This document shows, piece after piece, positions 37,589 through 46,476 of a DNA stretch of 64,000 nucleotides. How positions within the stretch are numbered: position 1 is the stretch's first letter; each line of letters starts with the position of its first letter. The stretch is from an uncultured Clostridia bacterium. GTDB lineage: Bacteria; Bacillota; Clostridia; TANB77; CAG-508. The notes beneath the pieces are model-generated. The model did not search any database. It saw only the letters and a program-made list of their open reading frames with translations, and was not told where the DNA came from. The position numbers and the translations under genes are program-made. The stretch spans positions 60,151-124,150 of the forward strand of contig CARFUA010000005.1 in NCBI GenBank assembly GCA_948976265.1. The letters are read 5' to 3'.

Positions 37589-38347
37589 TTATTTTATCCA
37601 AAATTCGATAAAGTTTTCCACAATTTGACAACTTATTGTGGAAATTCCAATTATTAAGCCGAGTGGTTGTCTTTGAAGTTTTGTTTTAGAAAATAATAGT
37701 AACAACACTGCCACACCCAAAGAAAGCAATGTCACTTTTATTCCTAACGCAAAATTTATGTAACAAATTAGCAATATCACTTCTAACCAACCATATAATT
37801 TCTTTTTTTCTAAGTATCGTACTGTCATCCATAGTATCATAAATATCGCAAAATATATAATATATCTATACACACTAGCTTTTTCTATCATATATAGATA
37901 TAATATATAAATCACTTGGCAAACTGCGCCAAAAAGCAAAATAGATGAATTAATTTTTCGATATTCTTTGTCAATTCCTCCCACAAGAACCAATGTGATA
38001 TAAACAAAAATAAATGCTATAAATTGTGGTATTCTTACAACTTGCAAAACTATATCTTGAATATGAAACGACGCATAAGCTAGTACAAAAAATAATCCCG
38101 AAATCACTTCTAAAAGCAAATATCGAATCCTTACTTTTTCACCACAATAGCGACATTTTCCCTTCAAAAAAAGGTAACTCCATACAGGAATTAAATCGAG
38201 AACACCAAGCTTATGATTACAATTCGGACAAAAAGAACGTTCATGCGTAATATCTTTTCCCAATGGAATTCGATAAACTGCCAACGTAAAAAAACTTCCA
38301 AAAAATGTTCCCATAATAAATAACATTACATATAAAAAAACATTCAT
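37589..38347 (-). CDS. pilD: Prepilin peptidase PilD
   Basis: 252 residues. N-terminal methyltransferase-type domain with the zinc cysteines CPNCNHKLG and CRYCGEKVRIRY (about 40-80), followed by six to seven membrane helices carrying the aspartyl protease residues (FVYITLVLVGGIDKEYR, about 133-149). GxGD is not obvious, so the second Asp is uncertain. It removes the leader of the pilins encoded on either side. Confidence 0.85.
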   Translation of the reverse strand: MNVFLYVMLFIMGTFFGSFFTLAVYRIPLGKDITHERSFCPNCNHKLGVLDLIPVWSYLFLKGKCRYCGEKVRIRYLLLEVISGLFFVLAYASFHIQDIVLQVVRIPQFIAFIFVYITLVLVGGIDKEYRKINSSILLFGAVCQVIYILYLYMIEKASVYRYIIYFAIFMILWMTVRYLEKKKLYGWLEVILLICYINFALGIKVTLLSLGVAVLLLLFSKTKLQRQPLGLIIGISTISCQIVENFIEFWIK

Positions 38348-38363
38348 ATTTCTACCTTTTTAT

Positions 38364-38409
38364 TAAAAAGAGGCATACACCGCTTAGCTTTGAGAAGTAT
38401 ATACCTCTT
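38364..38409 (-). terminator. Partial terminator between the major pilin and pilD
   Basis: Stem AAGAGG/CCTCTT (38409-38404 with 38373-38368) with an extended loop and a T run on the minus strand. In this position it would let pilin mRNA exceed the downstream machinery genes. Confidence 0.6.
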
Positions 38410-38424
38410 GAAATTTTAATTTTA

Positions 38425-38850
38425 TTATTGTTGCCAATCTGAAATAGTATTTGTACTTGCTGTAATTGTTTTTGTAGCAGTTTGTCCGTTAACTTCGATT
38501 GTGATTGTAGCGGTAGCATCATCTGTAGCGATTTCACAAGTAATTCCGTCTCCAAGTCCTTCTATTTTTGCTTTATTTGTTTTAACAAGTTCTACAATAC
38601 TAGCTGGTGTAGCTTGTGCTGTATCATATTTTTTCTCCAAATATTCAGCATTAATATCCACTAATTCCAAGTCTACTTGTTCTTTCAAAGCTGCTAGTGA
38701 ATTTTTATTTACTGCGTTTTCTGTTCTTTTCAAAATACCTTGTTCTCCTGCTACTAATCTTAATGATACTCCTGCTAAAATTAACAATACAATAATCGTA
38801 ACTACTAAAGCTACTAAAGTAATACCTTTTTGGTTTTTCAAATTTTTCAT
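38425..38850 (-). CDS. Type IV major pilin
   Basis: 141 residues. Prepilin leader MKNLKNQKG, cleaved before ITLVALVVTIIVLLILAGVS, the hydrophobic spine with Glu5 replaced (no Glu at position 5 of the mature protein). The C-terminal domain is small and Thr/Ala rich. Flanked by a 5' hairpin and a 3' terminator, as expected for an abundant structural subunit. Confidence 0.85.
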   Translation of the reverse strand: MKNLKNQKGITLVALVVTIIVLLILAGVSLRLVAGEQGILKRTENAVNKNSLAALKEQVDLELVDINAEYLEKKYDTAQATPASIVELVKTNKAKIEGLGDGITCEIATDDATATITIEVNGQTATKTITASTNTISDWQQ

Positions 38851-38885
38851 TTTTTTAATCTCCTTTTAATTTAAAAATTTTTTTC

Positions 38886-38905
38886 ATATGTTCTAAAAAA
38901 CATAT
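38886..38905 (-). other. Hairpin just upstream of the pilin ribosome site
   Basis: Perfect 7-bp stem ATATGTT/AACATAT with a 6-nt loop, no T run. Likely a 5' stabiliser or processing site for pilin mRNA (inference). Confidence 0.4.
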
Positions 38906-39004
38906 CTTCTTGTTTACAACATCTTGCCTTTTATGTTTTTCCCATCACTCCCTTCAAATACTATTTTTTTATTTATATATTATTAAAGAAATATATACAA
39001 AACA

Positions 39005-39529
39005 TTATTTTGAAGTTGTATTCTCAAAGAAAGTGCCTGGGGTTGAAGTACTTGATGTTGTGTTGGCTGGGGTTGCTGTATTGGTTGTTTGATTGCTTGT
39101 ACTACTTGACGATGATGTGTTTTGTCCCCCTCCTTTATTTCCTTCTGAATTAGAAGGATTTGGATTTTGTGTTGTTCCTCCATTTGATGTAGAAGCTTCT
39201 TCTGCATAATCAAATGGATTCGAATTTCCACTATTATATAAATTCTTTTGACCATATACCGCCAAGTCTGAAGAATTAATGCTATAGGATTTTAAAGAAG
39301 TTATCAATTCTGTATCTGTTTGATTAGAATCAGCGGTTGTGTCTCCTCCATTTGTATAAGCGATTTCTTGCTTAATAGAAGTTGTTGTTGTATCTGGTGA
39401 ATAACTAATTGTTTCTGGTACATTAATATTGGCTGGTATAAAATCATATAACGCAACTGCCAATATTAATAAAATTAGTATTAATAATAATATAAAAATA
39501 AATACCTCTTTTACAAAACTTTTATTCAT
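39005..39529 (-). CDS. Pilus-operon membrane protein with Ser/Thr-rich tail
   Basis: 174 residues. N-terminal membrane helix (about 10-30), then a polar domain and a low-complexity Ser/Thr/Asn-rich C-terminal tail (about 110-174) outside the membrane. It follows pilO after 23 nt, the position of pilP in Gram-negative operons, but I see no PilP lipoprotein signal. Role in alignment or surface display is inferred. Confidence 0.5.
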   Translation of the reverse strand: MNKSFVKEVFIFILLLILILLILAVALYDFIPANINVPETISYSPDTTTTSIKQEIAYTNGGDTTADSNQTDTELITSLKSYSINSSDLAVYGQKNLYNSGNSNPFDYAEEASTSNGGTTQNPNPSNSEGNKGGGQNTSSSSSTSNQTTNTATPANTTSSTSTPGTFFENTTSK

Positions 39530-39552
39530 GATTTTCTTTTTCCTTTCGTATT

Positions 39553-40347
39553 TTAATTTTTATCTTGATTCGTAGTATTTGTGGTTGTGTTAGTTGTGGT
39601 ATTGGTTGCTGTAGTATTGCTCGTTGTATTGTCTGTTTTGGTCGTATTCGTATCTTGTGTCATATTGGTTTGACTATTTGGTGTCGCTGTGTTTGTTACT
39701 GATGCGGTTTCAGATAAATTATCTGAATTTATTTTGACTTCTTTTACATTCAATGTAACTTGCAAATCAGAATCTACTTTTTGCATATTGAAATCATTAA
39801 TTTCAAAATTTAAACGGTCATCATCTTCTAAATCGTAGATGAAATCTGTTAAATTAATATATTTTCCTGTGATAACAAATCGCAAATCACAAACCACATA
39901 ATTGGTGGATGTATTATTGATAGAACTTGCTGATGTTGTATTTTTTGTTACATCAAACTTTAAATTGATTCCTTCTTCTGTCGCATAATTACCAACAATT
40001 GTCCACAAAAAATCCACATCATAAATATCTTTCAACTCATTTTCTTGTAATTCCAAGAAGCTTTCAGATGTATCTGCTGAAAATTGAGAAACTAATTGTT
40101 CATATTCTTGTTTAGTGGTTCGATACGTTTCAATCGTTTTTGAAAGTTCTTGTTTCTTAGTAGAAAAATCATCTGTTGAACTTTTTTCTAATTGTGCCAC
40201 TTCTGTATTCAACTTTTTGCTTGAATCTGATAATTCACTAATGCCTGCAATATTTTGTCGAATCGCCTCTACATGATTTCCAAAAATCACTTCATAACAA
40301 GTCAGAATCAACAATATTAATATAATACTTAAGCTAAAATTTCTCAT
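39553..40347 (-). CDS. pilO: PilO-like pilus assembly protein
   Basis: 264 residues. Membrane helix (about 4-22), coiled-coil (about 30-90), ferredoxin-like periplasmic-type domain (about 100-210), and a Thr/Asn-rich tail. Matches PilO topology. It overlaps the PilM-PilN gene by one base (TAATG), as usual for pilN-pilO. Confidence 0.75.
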   Translation of the reverse strand: MRNFSLSIILILLILTCYEVIFGNHVEAIRQNIAGISELSDSSKKLNTEVAQLEKSSTDDFSTKKQELSKTIETYRTTKQEYEQLVSQFSADTSESFLELQENELKDIYDVDFLWTIVGNYATEEGINLKFDVTKNTTSASSINNTSTNYVVCDLRFVITGKYINLTDFIYDLEDDDRLNFEINDFNMQKVDSDLQVTLNVKEVKINSDNLSETASVTNTATPNSQTNMTQDTNTTKTDNTTSNTTATNTTTNTTTNTTNQDKN

Positions 40348-42002
40348 TATGGCAAATCTCCTTCTATAATTACTTGAATCGCAGAACCTGATTTTTCTGC
40401 ACTATTTGATTTTACATTTTCTAGAATTCCATTCGTAGTCAATACTGCTTTAAAATATCCTAGTTGCTCATATTTTTCTGCTTCTGCATGAATTACAATA
40501 TGATCTGAAGTTGTATTTTTAATCGAAATTAATTTTACTTTCTTTGGTATCACAAACATAATTCGATTTAGCAAGTTTGGAATAGAATCTTTTTGAATGA
40601 TTCTTTGTGGTACTTGCGAAGTTGATTCATTTTCCTCTGTTGGTGATGTAATCTCTTGGATTAATTCTTTGTACGTATTGGTTCTTGCAGAAATTGTTTT
40701 GATGTCTGTATTTAATTTGGTTAATTCTGTATTTGTTTTGGCAATGGCGCTTTCTACCTGTTGGGTTTTATTAGTCAACTGATTAGAAATAACATGACTA
40801 AACAAAATAAACAAACCAGCCACCATTACGCAACTTACAATTCCTCTTGTCAATAACTTTTCTGTACTGGATAATCCAGTTGTAAAATCACTTTTCACAC
40901 TTTGCCCAATATGTCCAAACAATTCTTTTATGGTATCTAAACTAACATCTTGGTTCAAAATCGATGCCAAACTTGTATTTCCGCCACCTGCTTTGGCTGA
41001 TTTCACAAAATTCAAATTTTTATCCATCATGCCTAATCCATTAAGTGCCAATGCGATTGCAGAATTCACTTCTATATATTCTTTCATTGGCAATTGCGGT
41101 GCAGAAGTATTTAGAAAATATGGCTTCAAAAGTTCACATTTTACAGATGATATATATTCTTGGAAAAATAAATCAACACTATTAATGCAAGTTCCTAGAC
41201 CAGTAATGTAGATTTTATCAATACTAGCAAACATTTCATTAATAATATCTTTCGTTTGAGAAACAATTCGAATTAACACAGAAGTTACTGTGTCCATATA
41301 TTCACTTGATTCAGAATATATTTCACTGGAATTTCGTGTATTTAATGTCATATTTTTGCAAACTTCATAAGATTTTGCATAGGAATTTTCGGTTTGATTA
41401 ATTTCTCTTAATATTTCCCCCATTCCTTCTTCTAATACAGTTACTTGATAAATTTGCCCATCTACTATAACCGTAATTTGTGTTTTTTCTTCAATATTAA
41501 CAATCGCAATATTTTTTCTTCCATCATTGTCCACCAAATTTGTAATGCTAGTTGGAATTGGTGCAACCGTATTTACTTTATAACCTGTTAACGCTTTGGT
41601 TCTTCTGGCAATCTCATTTTTATCTGCGGTAATGCTTAAAACCTTTTGAATCTCATTATTTTCTCTTGGATACGTAATCAAATAATTGTGTTGCAAAGAG
41701 TCTTTATTGTAGCCTTTTTCTTCACATAACATTTCATATTCAATATCAATTGCTTTTTTCGTATCCTGCTTATTTAATAAAGAAGATACTTGAAATGTAT
41801 GATACATCTCATCTGAAACGTTAATACTAATGGGAACTTTATAACTATACGTTTCACTAACAATCTTTTTTAATGCTTCATCCAAATTTTTATCATAAAA
41901 TACTGTATTGTAAGATTCGATTTTTAGTGTATCTTTTTCTTTATGCAATTTGGCATATTTAATTATATTATCTTCTATATAAATTCCTAAACAGCTTTGC
42001 AT
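40347..42002 (-). CDS. PilM-PilN fusion protein
   Basis: 551 residues. Residues 1-330 are an actin-like PilM domain (starts LGIYIEDNIIKYAKL; YITGLGTCINSV near 265-276). A membrane helix at about 385-405 (GIVSCVMVAGLFILF) begins a PilN-like part with coiled-coil and small C-terminal domain. In Gram-negative systems these are two proteins held together by the PilN N-terminal peptide; here they are one chain. First gene of the operon. Confidence 0.75.
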   Translation of the reverse strand: MQSCLGIYIEDNIIKYAKLHKEKDTLKIESYNTVFYDKNLDEALKKIVSETYSYKVPISINVSDEMYHTFQVSSLLNKQDTKKAIDIEYEMLCEEKGYNKDSLQHNYLITYPRENNEIQKVLSITADKNEIARRTKALTGYKVNTVAPIPTSITNLVDNDGRKNIAIVNIEEKTQITVIVDGQIYQVTVLEEGMGEILREINQTENSYAKSYEVCKNMTLNTRNSSEIYSESSEYMDTVTSVLIRIVSQTKDIINEMFASIDKIYITGLGTCINSVDLFFQEYISSVKCELLKPYFLNTSAPQLPMKEYIEVNSAIALALNGLGMMDKNLNFVKSAKAGGGNTSLASILNQDVSLDTIKELFGHIGQSVKSDFTTGLSSTEKLLTRGIVSCVMVAGLFILFSHVISNQLTNKTQQVESAIAKTNTELTKLNTDIKTISARTNTYKELIQEITSPTEENESTSQVPQRIIQKDSIPNLLNRIMFVIPKKVKLISIKNTTSDHIVIHAEAEKYEQLGYFKAVLTTNGILENVKSNSAEKSGSAIQVIIEGDLP

Positions 42003-42039
42003 TGTTTTCTCCTTTGAATCATTTTACATTATATAATAT

Positions 42040-42068
42040 TTTATATCGATATTTTCAAAAAAAGTCAA
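42040..42068 (-). promoter_or_regulatory. Promoter of the type IV pilus operon
   Basis: Minus strand: TTGACT (42068-42063), 17-nt spacer, TATAAA (42045-42040), 38 nt before the ATG. The remaining 220 nt up to the dodecin gene are AT-rich without another clear signal. Confidence 0.6.
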
Positions 42069-42291
42069 TAGAATAAAAAAAATGTAATATAAATATAATA
42101 TAAATGTAATATTTTTGTAATATTTTGTCTTTTTTCGCTCTTTAACGCTTTTTTTGTCTTTAAATATCTATATTTTAACCAAACTTTCTTGGATTCATAC
42201 ATCAATTTTTTTGATATTTTTGGAATTTTCGGTATATATTTTTATTTTTTGGAAAATCTATAACTACAATATCAAAAACAAGGAGGAAATT

Positions 42292-42531
42292 ATGAATTCA
42301 GAAAAACACATAAAAGTAACAGGTTATTCCAATATTTCATGGAAGGATGCGATTGTCAAAACCGTTGATGAAGCTTCAAAAACATTAAACAATTTAACTC
42401 GAATCACTGTTTTGGACCAACATGCAAACGTTTCTGGCAATAAAATTGTAGAATATATGGTCGATTTAGACATCGTTTTCAAAATAGAACCTTTCCAAGA
42501 ACCAGCACAAGAAGATATTGACAATATGTAA
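42292..42531 (+). CDS. Dodecin-like flavin-binding protein
   Basis: 79 residues. Small beta-alpha-beta-beta protein matching dodecins: KVTGYSNISWKDAIVKTVDE and EYMVDLDIVFKIE. Dodecins store flavins as a dodecamer. The start at 42292 has AAGGAGG 8 nt before it; an upstream in-frame ATG (42154) would add a hydrophobic piece with no ribosome site. 21 nt before spoVAC, so probably one operon. Confidence 0.8.
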   Translation: MNSEKHIKVTGYSNISWKDAIVKTVDEASKTLNNLTRITVLDQHANVSGNKIVEYMVDLDIVFKIEPFQEPAQEDIDNM

Positions 42532-42552
42532 TTTTTCACGAAAGGAGTTATC

Positions 42553-43017
42553 ATGAAACCAATTAATAGTAAAGAAGAATATCAACAATACGTCGACCAA
42601 AAAACACCCAATTCTCCCATTCTAAAAAATTGTTTCAATGCTTTTTGGGTAGGTGGACTAATTTGTGCTATTGGACAAATTATATTTGAAATTTGCAAAA
42701 CACGCGGAATCGAAGAAACCATTTCCTATAGTATTGTATCCATTATTCTTATTTTCATCAGTGCCTTTTTGACAGCCTTAAATTTATTCAATAAAATTGG
42801 TAAATTTGCTGGTGCAGGTTCACTCGTTCCCATTACAGGATTCGCCAATTCAATTGTATCACCTGCTATGGAATATAAATCCGAAGGCTATGTTTTAGGC
42901 GTTGGTGCCAAAATGTTTACCGTTGCTGGACCTGTTTTAGTCTATGGAATTTCCAGCAGTATCATTATTGGAATCATTTATTTGATTTTCAATACACAAT
43001 CTATCACATTAATTTAG
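42553..43017 (+). CDS. spoVAC: Stage V sporulation protein AC
   Basis: 154 residues, four or five membrane helices, containing GGLICAIGQ and the highly conserved AGAGSLVPITGFANSIVSPA (about 91-110). It forms part of the dipicolinic acid channel in the spore inner membrane. The order AC-AD-AE follows, as in Clostridia, where spoVAA/AB/AF are missing. Confidence 0.95.
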   Translation: MKPINSKEEYQQYVDQKTPNSPILKNCFNAFWVGGLICAIGQIIFEICKTRGIEETISYSIVSIILIFISAFLTALNLFNKIGKFAGAGSLVPITGFANSIVSPAMEYKSEGYVLGVGAKMFTVAGPVLVYGISSSIIIGIIYLIFNTQSITLI

Positions 43018-43019
43018 GC

Positions 43020-43049
43020 GTAGAAGTCGATGATTTCATCGGCTACTAC
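43020..43049 (+). other. Hairpin between spoVAC and spoVAD
   Basis: Near-perfect 14-bp inverted repeat with a 2-nt turn right after the spoVAC stop; no T run follows. Probably a processing or stability element. Confidence 0.45.
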
Positions 43050-43073
43050 ATAAAAAAGAAAGGAAAATTTATC

Positions 43074-44102
43074 ATGAAAAAATTGGGAAATCAAACTTAC
43101 GTTTTATCCAAACCCGTTAATATTTTATCCACTGCCTGCATTGTTGGTCCAAAAGAAAAAGAAGGTCCTTTAAATCCTTATTTTGACCAATGTTTAGAAG
43201 ACGAATTTTGGGGAGAAAATAGTTGGGAAAAAGCAGAAAGTAAAATTATCAAAGAAACCGTCAATATGGCAATTGCCAAATCAAAAATCGCTTCGAGCGA
43301 AATTGACTTTTGTTTTGCAGGTGATTTATTAAATCAATGCATCTCCTCTTCTTTTGGTTTACGCGAATCCAATATTCCTTTTTTCGGAATATTTGGTGCC
43401 TGCTCTACTTTTGGTGAAGCCTTAACCTTAGGTTCTATCACCATTGATGGTGACTTTGCAACCAATGTTGTTTGTGCCGCTTCTAGCCATTTTTGTAGTG
43501 CTGAAAAACAATTTCGTTTTCCATTAGAACTTGGTAATCAACGTGCCCCAGCAAGTCAATGGACAGTAACTGGTAGTGGTGCTGCCGTTCTTTCTAAAGA
43601 CGGAGAAGGTCCTTATGTAACAGCCATTACTCCTGGCAAAATTGTTGACATGGGAATTAAAGATGCCAACAACATGGGCGCTGCCATGGCAGGTGCTGCA
43701 CAAGACACTTTACTATGTCACTTCAAAGATACTGGCAGAAAACCAAGTTATTATGATGCCATTTTCACAGGCGATTTAGGTCACATTGGAAAAGATATTT
43801 TAGTCGATTTAATGGACACAAAAGGTTACAATATTAAAGCTAATTATAACGACTGTGGTGTACTCATTTTTGACAAAGAAACGCAAGATACACACAGTGG
43901 TGGTTCTGGTTGTGGTTGTAGTGCTAGCGTATTTTCTGGTTATATTACACATATGTTTAAAGATGGAAAATACAAAAAAATTCTTCTTATGCCAACTGGT
44001 GCATTGATGAATTCTACAACTTCTCAACAAGGAGAAAGCATTCCAGGAATTGCTCATGCAGTAGCAATCGAAAGTGCTTTTCCAACTGATTTGAAAGTTT
44101 AA
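43074..44102 (+). CDS. spoVAD: Stage V sporulation protein AD
   Basis: 342 residues. Thiolase-like fold protein that binds dipicolinic acid. Motifs: STACIVGPKEKEGPL, GACSTFGEAL, CAASSHFCSAEKQFRFPLELG and DLGHIGKDIL are typical of SpoVAD. Ends 32 nt before spoVAE with a good ribosome site between. Expected to be made in the forespore under sigma-G; I did not find a convincing sigma-G promoter. Confidence 0.95.
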   Translation: MKKLGNQTYVLSKPVNILSTACIVGPKEKEGPLNPYFDQCLEDEFWGENSWEKAESKIIKETVNMAIAKSKIASSEIDFCFAGDLLNQCISSSFGLRESNIPFFGIFGACSTFGEALTLGSITIDGDFATNVVCAASSHFCSAEKQFRFPLELGNQRAPASQWTVTGSGAAVLSKDGEGPYVTAITPGKIVDMGIKDANNMGAAMAGAAQDTLLCHFKDTGRKPSYYDAIFTGDLGHIGKDILVDLMDTKGYNIKANYNDCGVLIFDKETQDTHSGGSGCGCSASVFSGYITHMFKDGKYKKILLMPTGALMNSTTSQQGESIPGIAHAVAIESAFPTDLKV

Positions 44103-44134
44103 AAAATAGATTTTTTTACGAAAGGAGATAACAA

Positions 44135-44503
44135 ATGGATTGGATGATGGTATTAAAAGCTTTTATTTTAGGTGGTATTATTTGTATCATTGGACAAATT
44201 CTAATTGATAAAACCAAATTAACACCTGCTCGTATTTTAGTTACTTATGTGACAGTTGGTGCGATTTTAGGTGGACTTGGTTGGTATAAATATCTAATTA
44301 ATTGGGGTGGATGTGGCGCAACCGTTCCTTTAACTGGATTCGGAAATTTACTTTCTAAAGGTGCGATTGAAGAATTGAAAAGTATGGGATTGCTTGGTGC
44401 TTTTACTGGTGGAATTAAAGCTACTGCGGGCGGAATTGCAGCTGCAATTTTCTTTGGATATATTGCTTCTTTGGTGTCGAAACCGAAAATAAAGAAACAA
44501 TAA
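44135..44503 (+). CDS. spoVAE: Stage V sporulation protein AE
   Basis: 122 residues, four membrane helices, with GGIICIIGQ and CGATVPLTGFGNLLSKGA (about 59-76), the SpoVAE equivalent of the motif in SpoVAC. Last of the spoVA set; AAAGGAG lies upstream of the start. Confidence 0.95.
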   Translation: MDWMMVLKAFILGGIICIIGQILIDKTKLTPARILVTYVTVGAILGGLGWYKYLINWGGCGATVPLTGFGNLLSKGAIEELKSMGLLGAFTGGIKATAGGIAAAIFFGYIASLVSKPKIKKQ

Positions 44504-44511
44504 AACTAGGA

Positions 44512-44720
44512 GGACAGGGCTCTGCCCTTTCCTCCTAAAACCACCTTTCCCGCTTAAGAACCATTTGTTGGTTCTTAAGAATCTCCAACAAACTCTATTT
44601 GCAGGAAATAAGTGGCTCCGTTCGGCTCTTCCCACTGGCACTGTAATGCTCGTACCTCGCAAACAGTGCTCAGCGGTCCCCACGAGAGCCTCGCTGGTGG
44701 GAGTTTGGATGGTTTTGTTT
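44512..44720 (+). other. GC-rich structured intergenic block
   Basis: About 200 nt that are clearly more GC-rich than the surroundings and full of inverted repeats: a nested hairpin AGGAGGA...TCCTCCT around AGGGC/GCCCT (44512-44540), a perfect 11-bp stem CTTAAGAACCA/TGGTTCTTAAG (44554-44580), and paired GCACTG/CAGTGC and CCCAC/GTGGG further on. No coding frame is convincing. It could be a terminator plus a repeat element or an RNA gene. Confidence 0.5.
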
Positions 44721-44743
44721 TACATAGAAGGAGGATTTTGAGA

Positions 44744-45454
44744 ATGCAGGATATTTTGAAGGTTGTTGTTTTGTCGGTGGTTTCGGAGATTGTTTTGTTT
44801 GTTTTGACAAAGCTTATGGGAAATAAAGAGATGTCACAGCTTAGTATGTTTGATTATATTATTGGAATCACGATTGGTTCGATTGCTGCTGAAATGGCAA
44901 CTGCTTTGGAATCGGATTATATGCAACCGCTTGTGGCTATGGTGGTGTATGCGATTGTGGCGATTGCGATTTCGTTGACTTGTAATAAATCTTTAAAAGC
45001 TAGACGTTTTATTTATGGGGATTCTTTGGTTTTGCTGAATAATGGAAAATTGTATCGAAAAAATTTCAAAACAGCTAAATTGGATTTGAATGAATTTCTT
45101 GTACAATGCAGAAGCAATGGCTATTTTAATATTGCTGATATTAATACTGCCATTTTAGAATCCAACGGCAAAATCAGCTTTTTACCCAAAAGCACTACTC
45201 GTCCCGCTACGCCAATGGATTTGAATCTTTCACCAGCTGCCGCTACAATTACAGTTGATTTAATTTTGGATGGACGAATTGTTCACGAAAATTTAAAAAA
45301 CGTGGGACATGACGAAATGTGGCTCCAAAAACAACTGGTTTCTCAAGGATTCGAGAAACCAGAACAAATCTTTTTAGCCACATTAGATAATCAAGATAAT
45401 TTAAGCCTTTATGAAAATAATGACCTAAGCAATTCCCATGATTTTTTTGCCTAA
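44744..45454 (+). CDS. DUF421 (YetF-like) membrane protein
   Basis: 236 residues. Three membrane helices (about 5-80) then the conserved DUF421 cytoplasmic domain (RRFIYGDSLVLLNNGKLY and the FNIADINTAILESNGKIS segment). Related proteins (YetF, YrbG) are often forespore-expressed. Start chosen for GGAGG 12 nt upstream. Converges with the antiporter gene, stops 3 nt apart. Being next to spoVA suggests a spore role, but this is inference. Confidence 0.85.
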   Translation: MQDILKVVVLSVVSEIVLFVLTKLMGNKEMSQLSMFDYIIGITIGSIAAEMATALESDYMQPLVAMVVYAIVAIAISLTCNKSLKARRFIYGDSLVLLNNGKLYRKNFKTAKLDLNEFLVQCRSNGYFNIADINTAILESNGKISFLPKSTTRPATPMDLNLSPAAATITVDLILDGRIVHENLKNVGHDEMWLQKQLVSQGFEKPEQIFLATLDNQDNLSLYENNDLSNSHDFFA

Positions 45455-45457
45455 ACT

Positions 45458-46435
45458 TTATCCATTAAACATGACAAGACTCACCATGTAAAGCGCATAA
45501 ATAAGCACAAAAGGAATACCGTTACTTCTTGTCATTTTATTTTTCGTTCCCACAAATGGAAACAAGCTTAACATCATCGTTCCCATAATAAGAACTAGCA
45601 TATATTTATTATAACTTACTGCATAGTTGATTGGACACAAAAATGCTGAAGTTCCAATAATTAGTAAAATATTGAATATTTGCGAACCTAAAATATTTCC
45701 AATTGCCATATCGGTTTCGCCTTTACGCGTCGCAGTTATTGAAGTTATCAATTCAGGCAAACTGGTGCTGACTGCCACAATCGTTAAACTAATCAATTCT
45801 TCACTAATACCAAACGAAGATGCAATCGCAACACAGGCATTCACCACCAAATCACCACCTAATTTCAAACCAATAATTCCGATAATAATATTAAAAATAG
45901 CTTTTAAAATTTTTGTTGAACTTGTATCTTCTTGTGGCAATTCTTGCCCTTCTTCTAAATCAAAACGCTCCCCTTTTTTCGCCATAATGATATTATAAAT
46001 AATATATAAAACACATAAACCTAACAACAAAATGCCTTCATTTTTTGTAATCAAATGTGCATTTTCAGAATTGCCATTATTACATAAAACAAATAAAAGA
46101 ATGGTCAATCCCAAAGTCAATGGATTTTCAATCAATCGACTTTGTTTTTTAAATTCTAATGGTTTCATAATGGAACAAATTCCAAGAATCAAAAACATAT
46201 TGGCAATATTGCTACCAATAATATTTCCCACCGAAATGTCTGAGTGTCCTTCCAATGCTGATGTCACACTCACTACCAATTCTGGCATAGATGTTCCTAC
46301 TGCAACAATTGTAAGTCCAATAATAATTTCGGGTATGTGAAATCTTTTGGCAATATGACTTGCGCCATCTACCAAGTAATCTGCACCTTTTACTAATAAA
46401 ATAAATCCAATCACAATCCACACAATATCTAACAT
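45458..46435 (-). CDS. Calcium/sodium antiporter (CaCA family)
   Basis: 325 residues, ten membrane helices in two homologous halves. Each alpha-repeat is visible: GLTIVAVGTSMPELVVSVTSA (about 40-60) with GNIIGSNIANMFLILG, and ISLTIVAVSTSLPELITSI with GNILGSQIFNILLIIG in the second half. Exchanges Na+ for Ca2+. Stand-alone gene. Confidence 0.9.
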   Translation of the reverse strand: MLDIVWIVIGFILLVKGADYLVDGASHIAKRFHIPEIIIGLTIVAVGTSMPELVVSVTSALEGHSDISVGNIIGSNIANMFLILGICSIMKPLEFKKQSRLIENPLTLGLTILLFVLCNNGNSENAHLITKNEGILLLGLCVLYIIYNIIMAKKGERFDLEEGQELPQEDTSSTKILKAIFNIIIGIIGLKLGGDLVVNACVAIASSFGISEELISLTIVAVSTSLPELITSITATRKGETDMAIGNILGSQIFNILLIIGTSAFLCPINYAVSYNKYMLVLIMGTMMLSLFPFVGTKNKMTRSNGIPFVLIYALYMVSLVMFNG

Positions 46436-46476
46436 ACTTCCAAACCTCTTTTACAATATATTTTCATTTTTATAAT

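Noticed and set aside
42154..42291. Longer start for the dodecin gene
   Set aside because: The extension is hydrophobic AT-rich sequence; the strong Shine-Dalgarno is at 42281-42287.
44612..44743. N-terminal extension of the DUF421 protein
   Set aside because: Comes from the GC-rich hairpin block; the start at 44744 has the ribosome site and matches family length.
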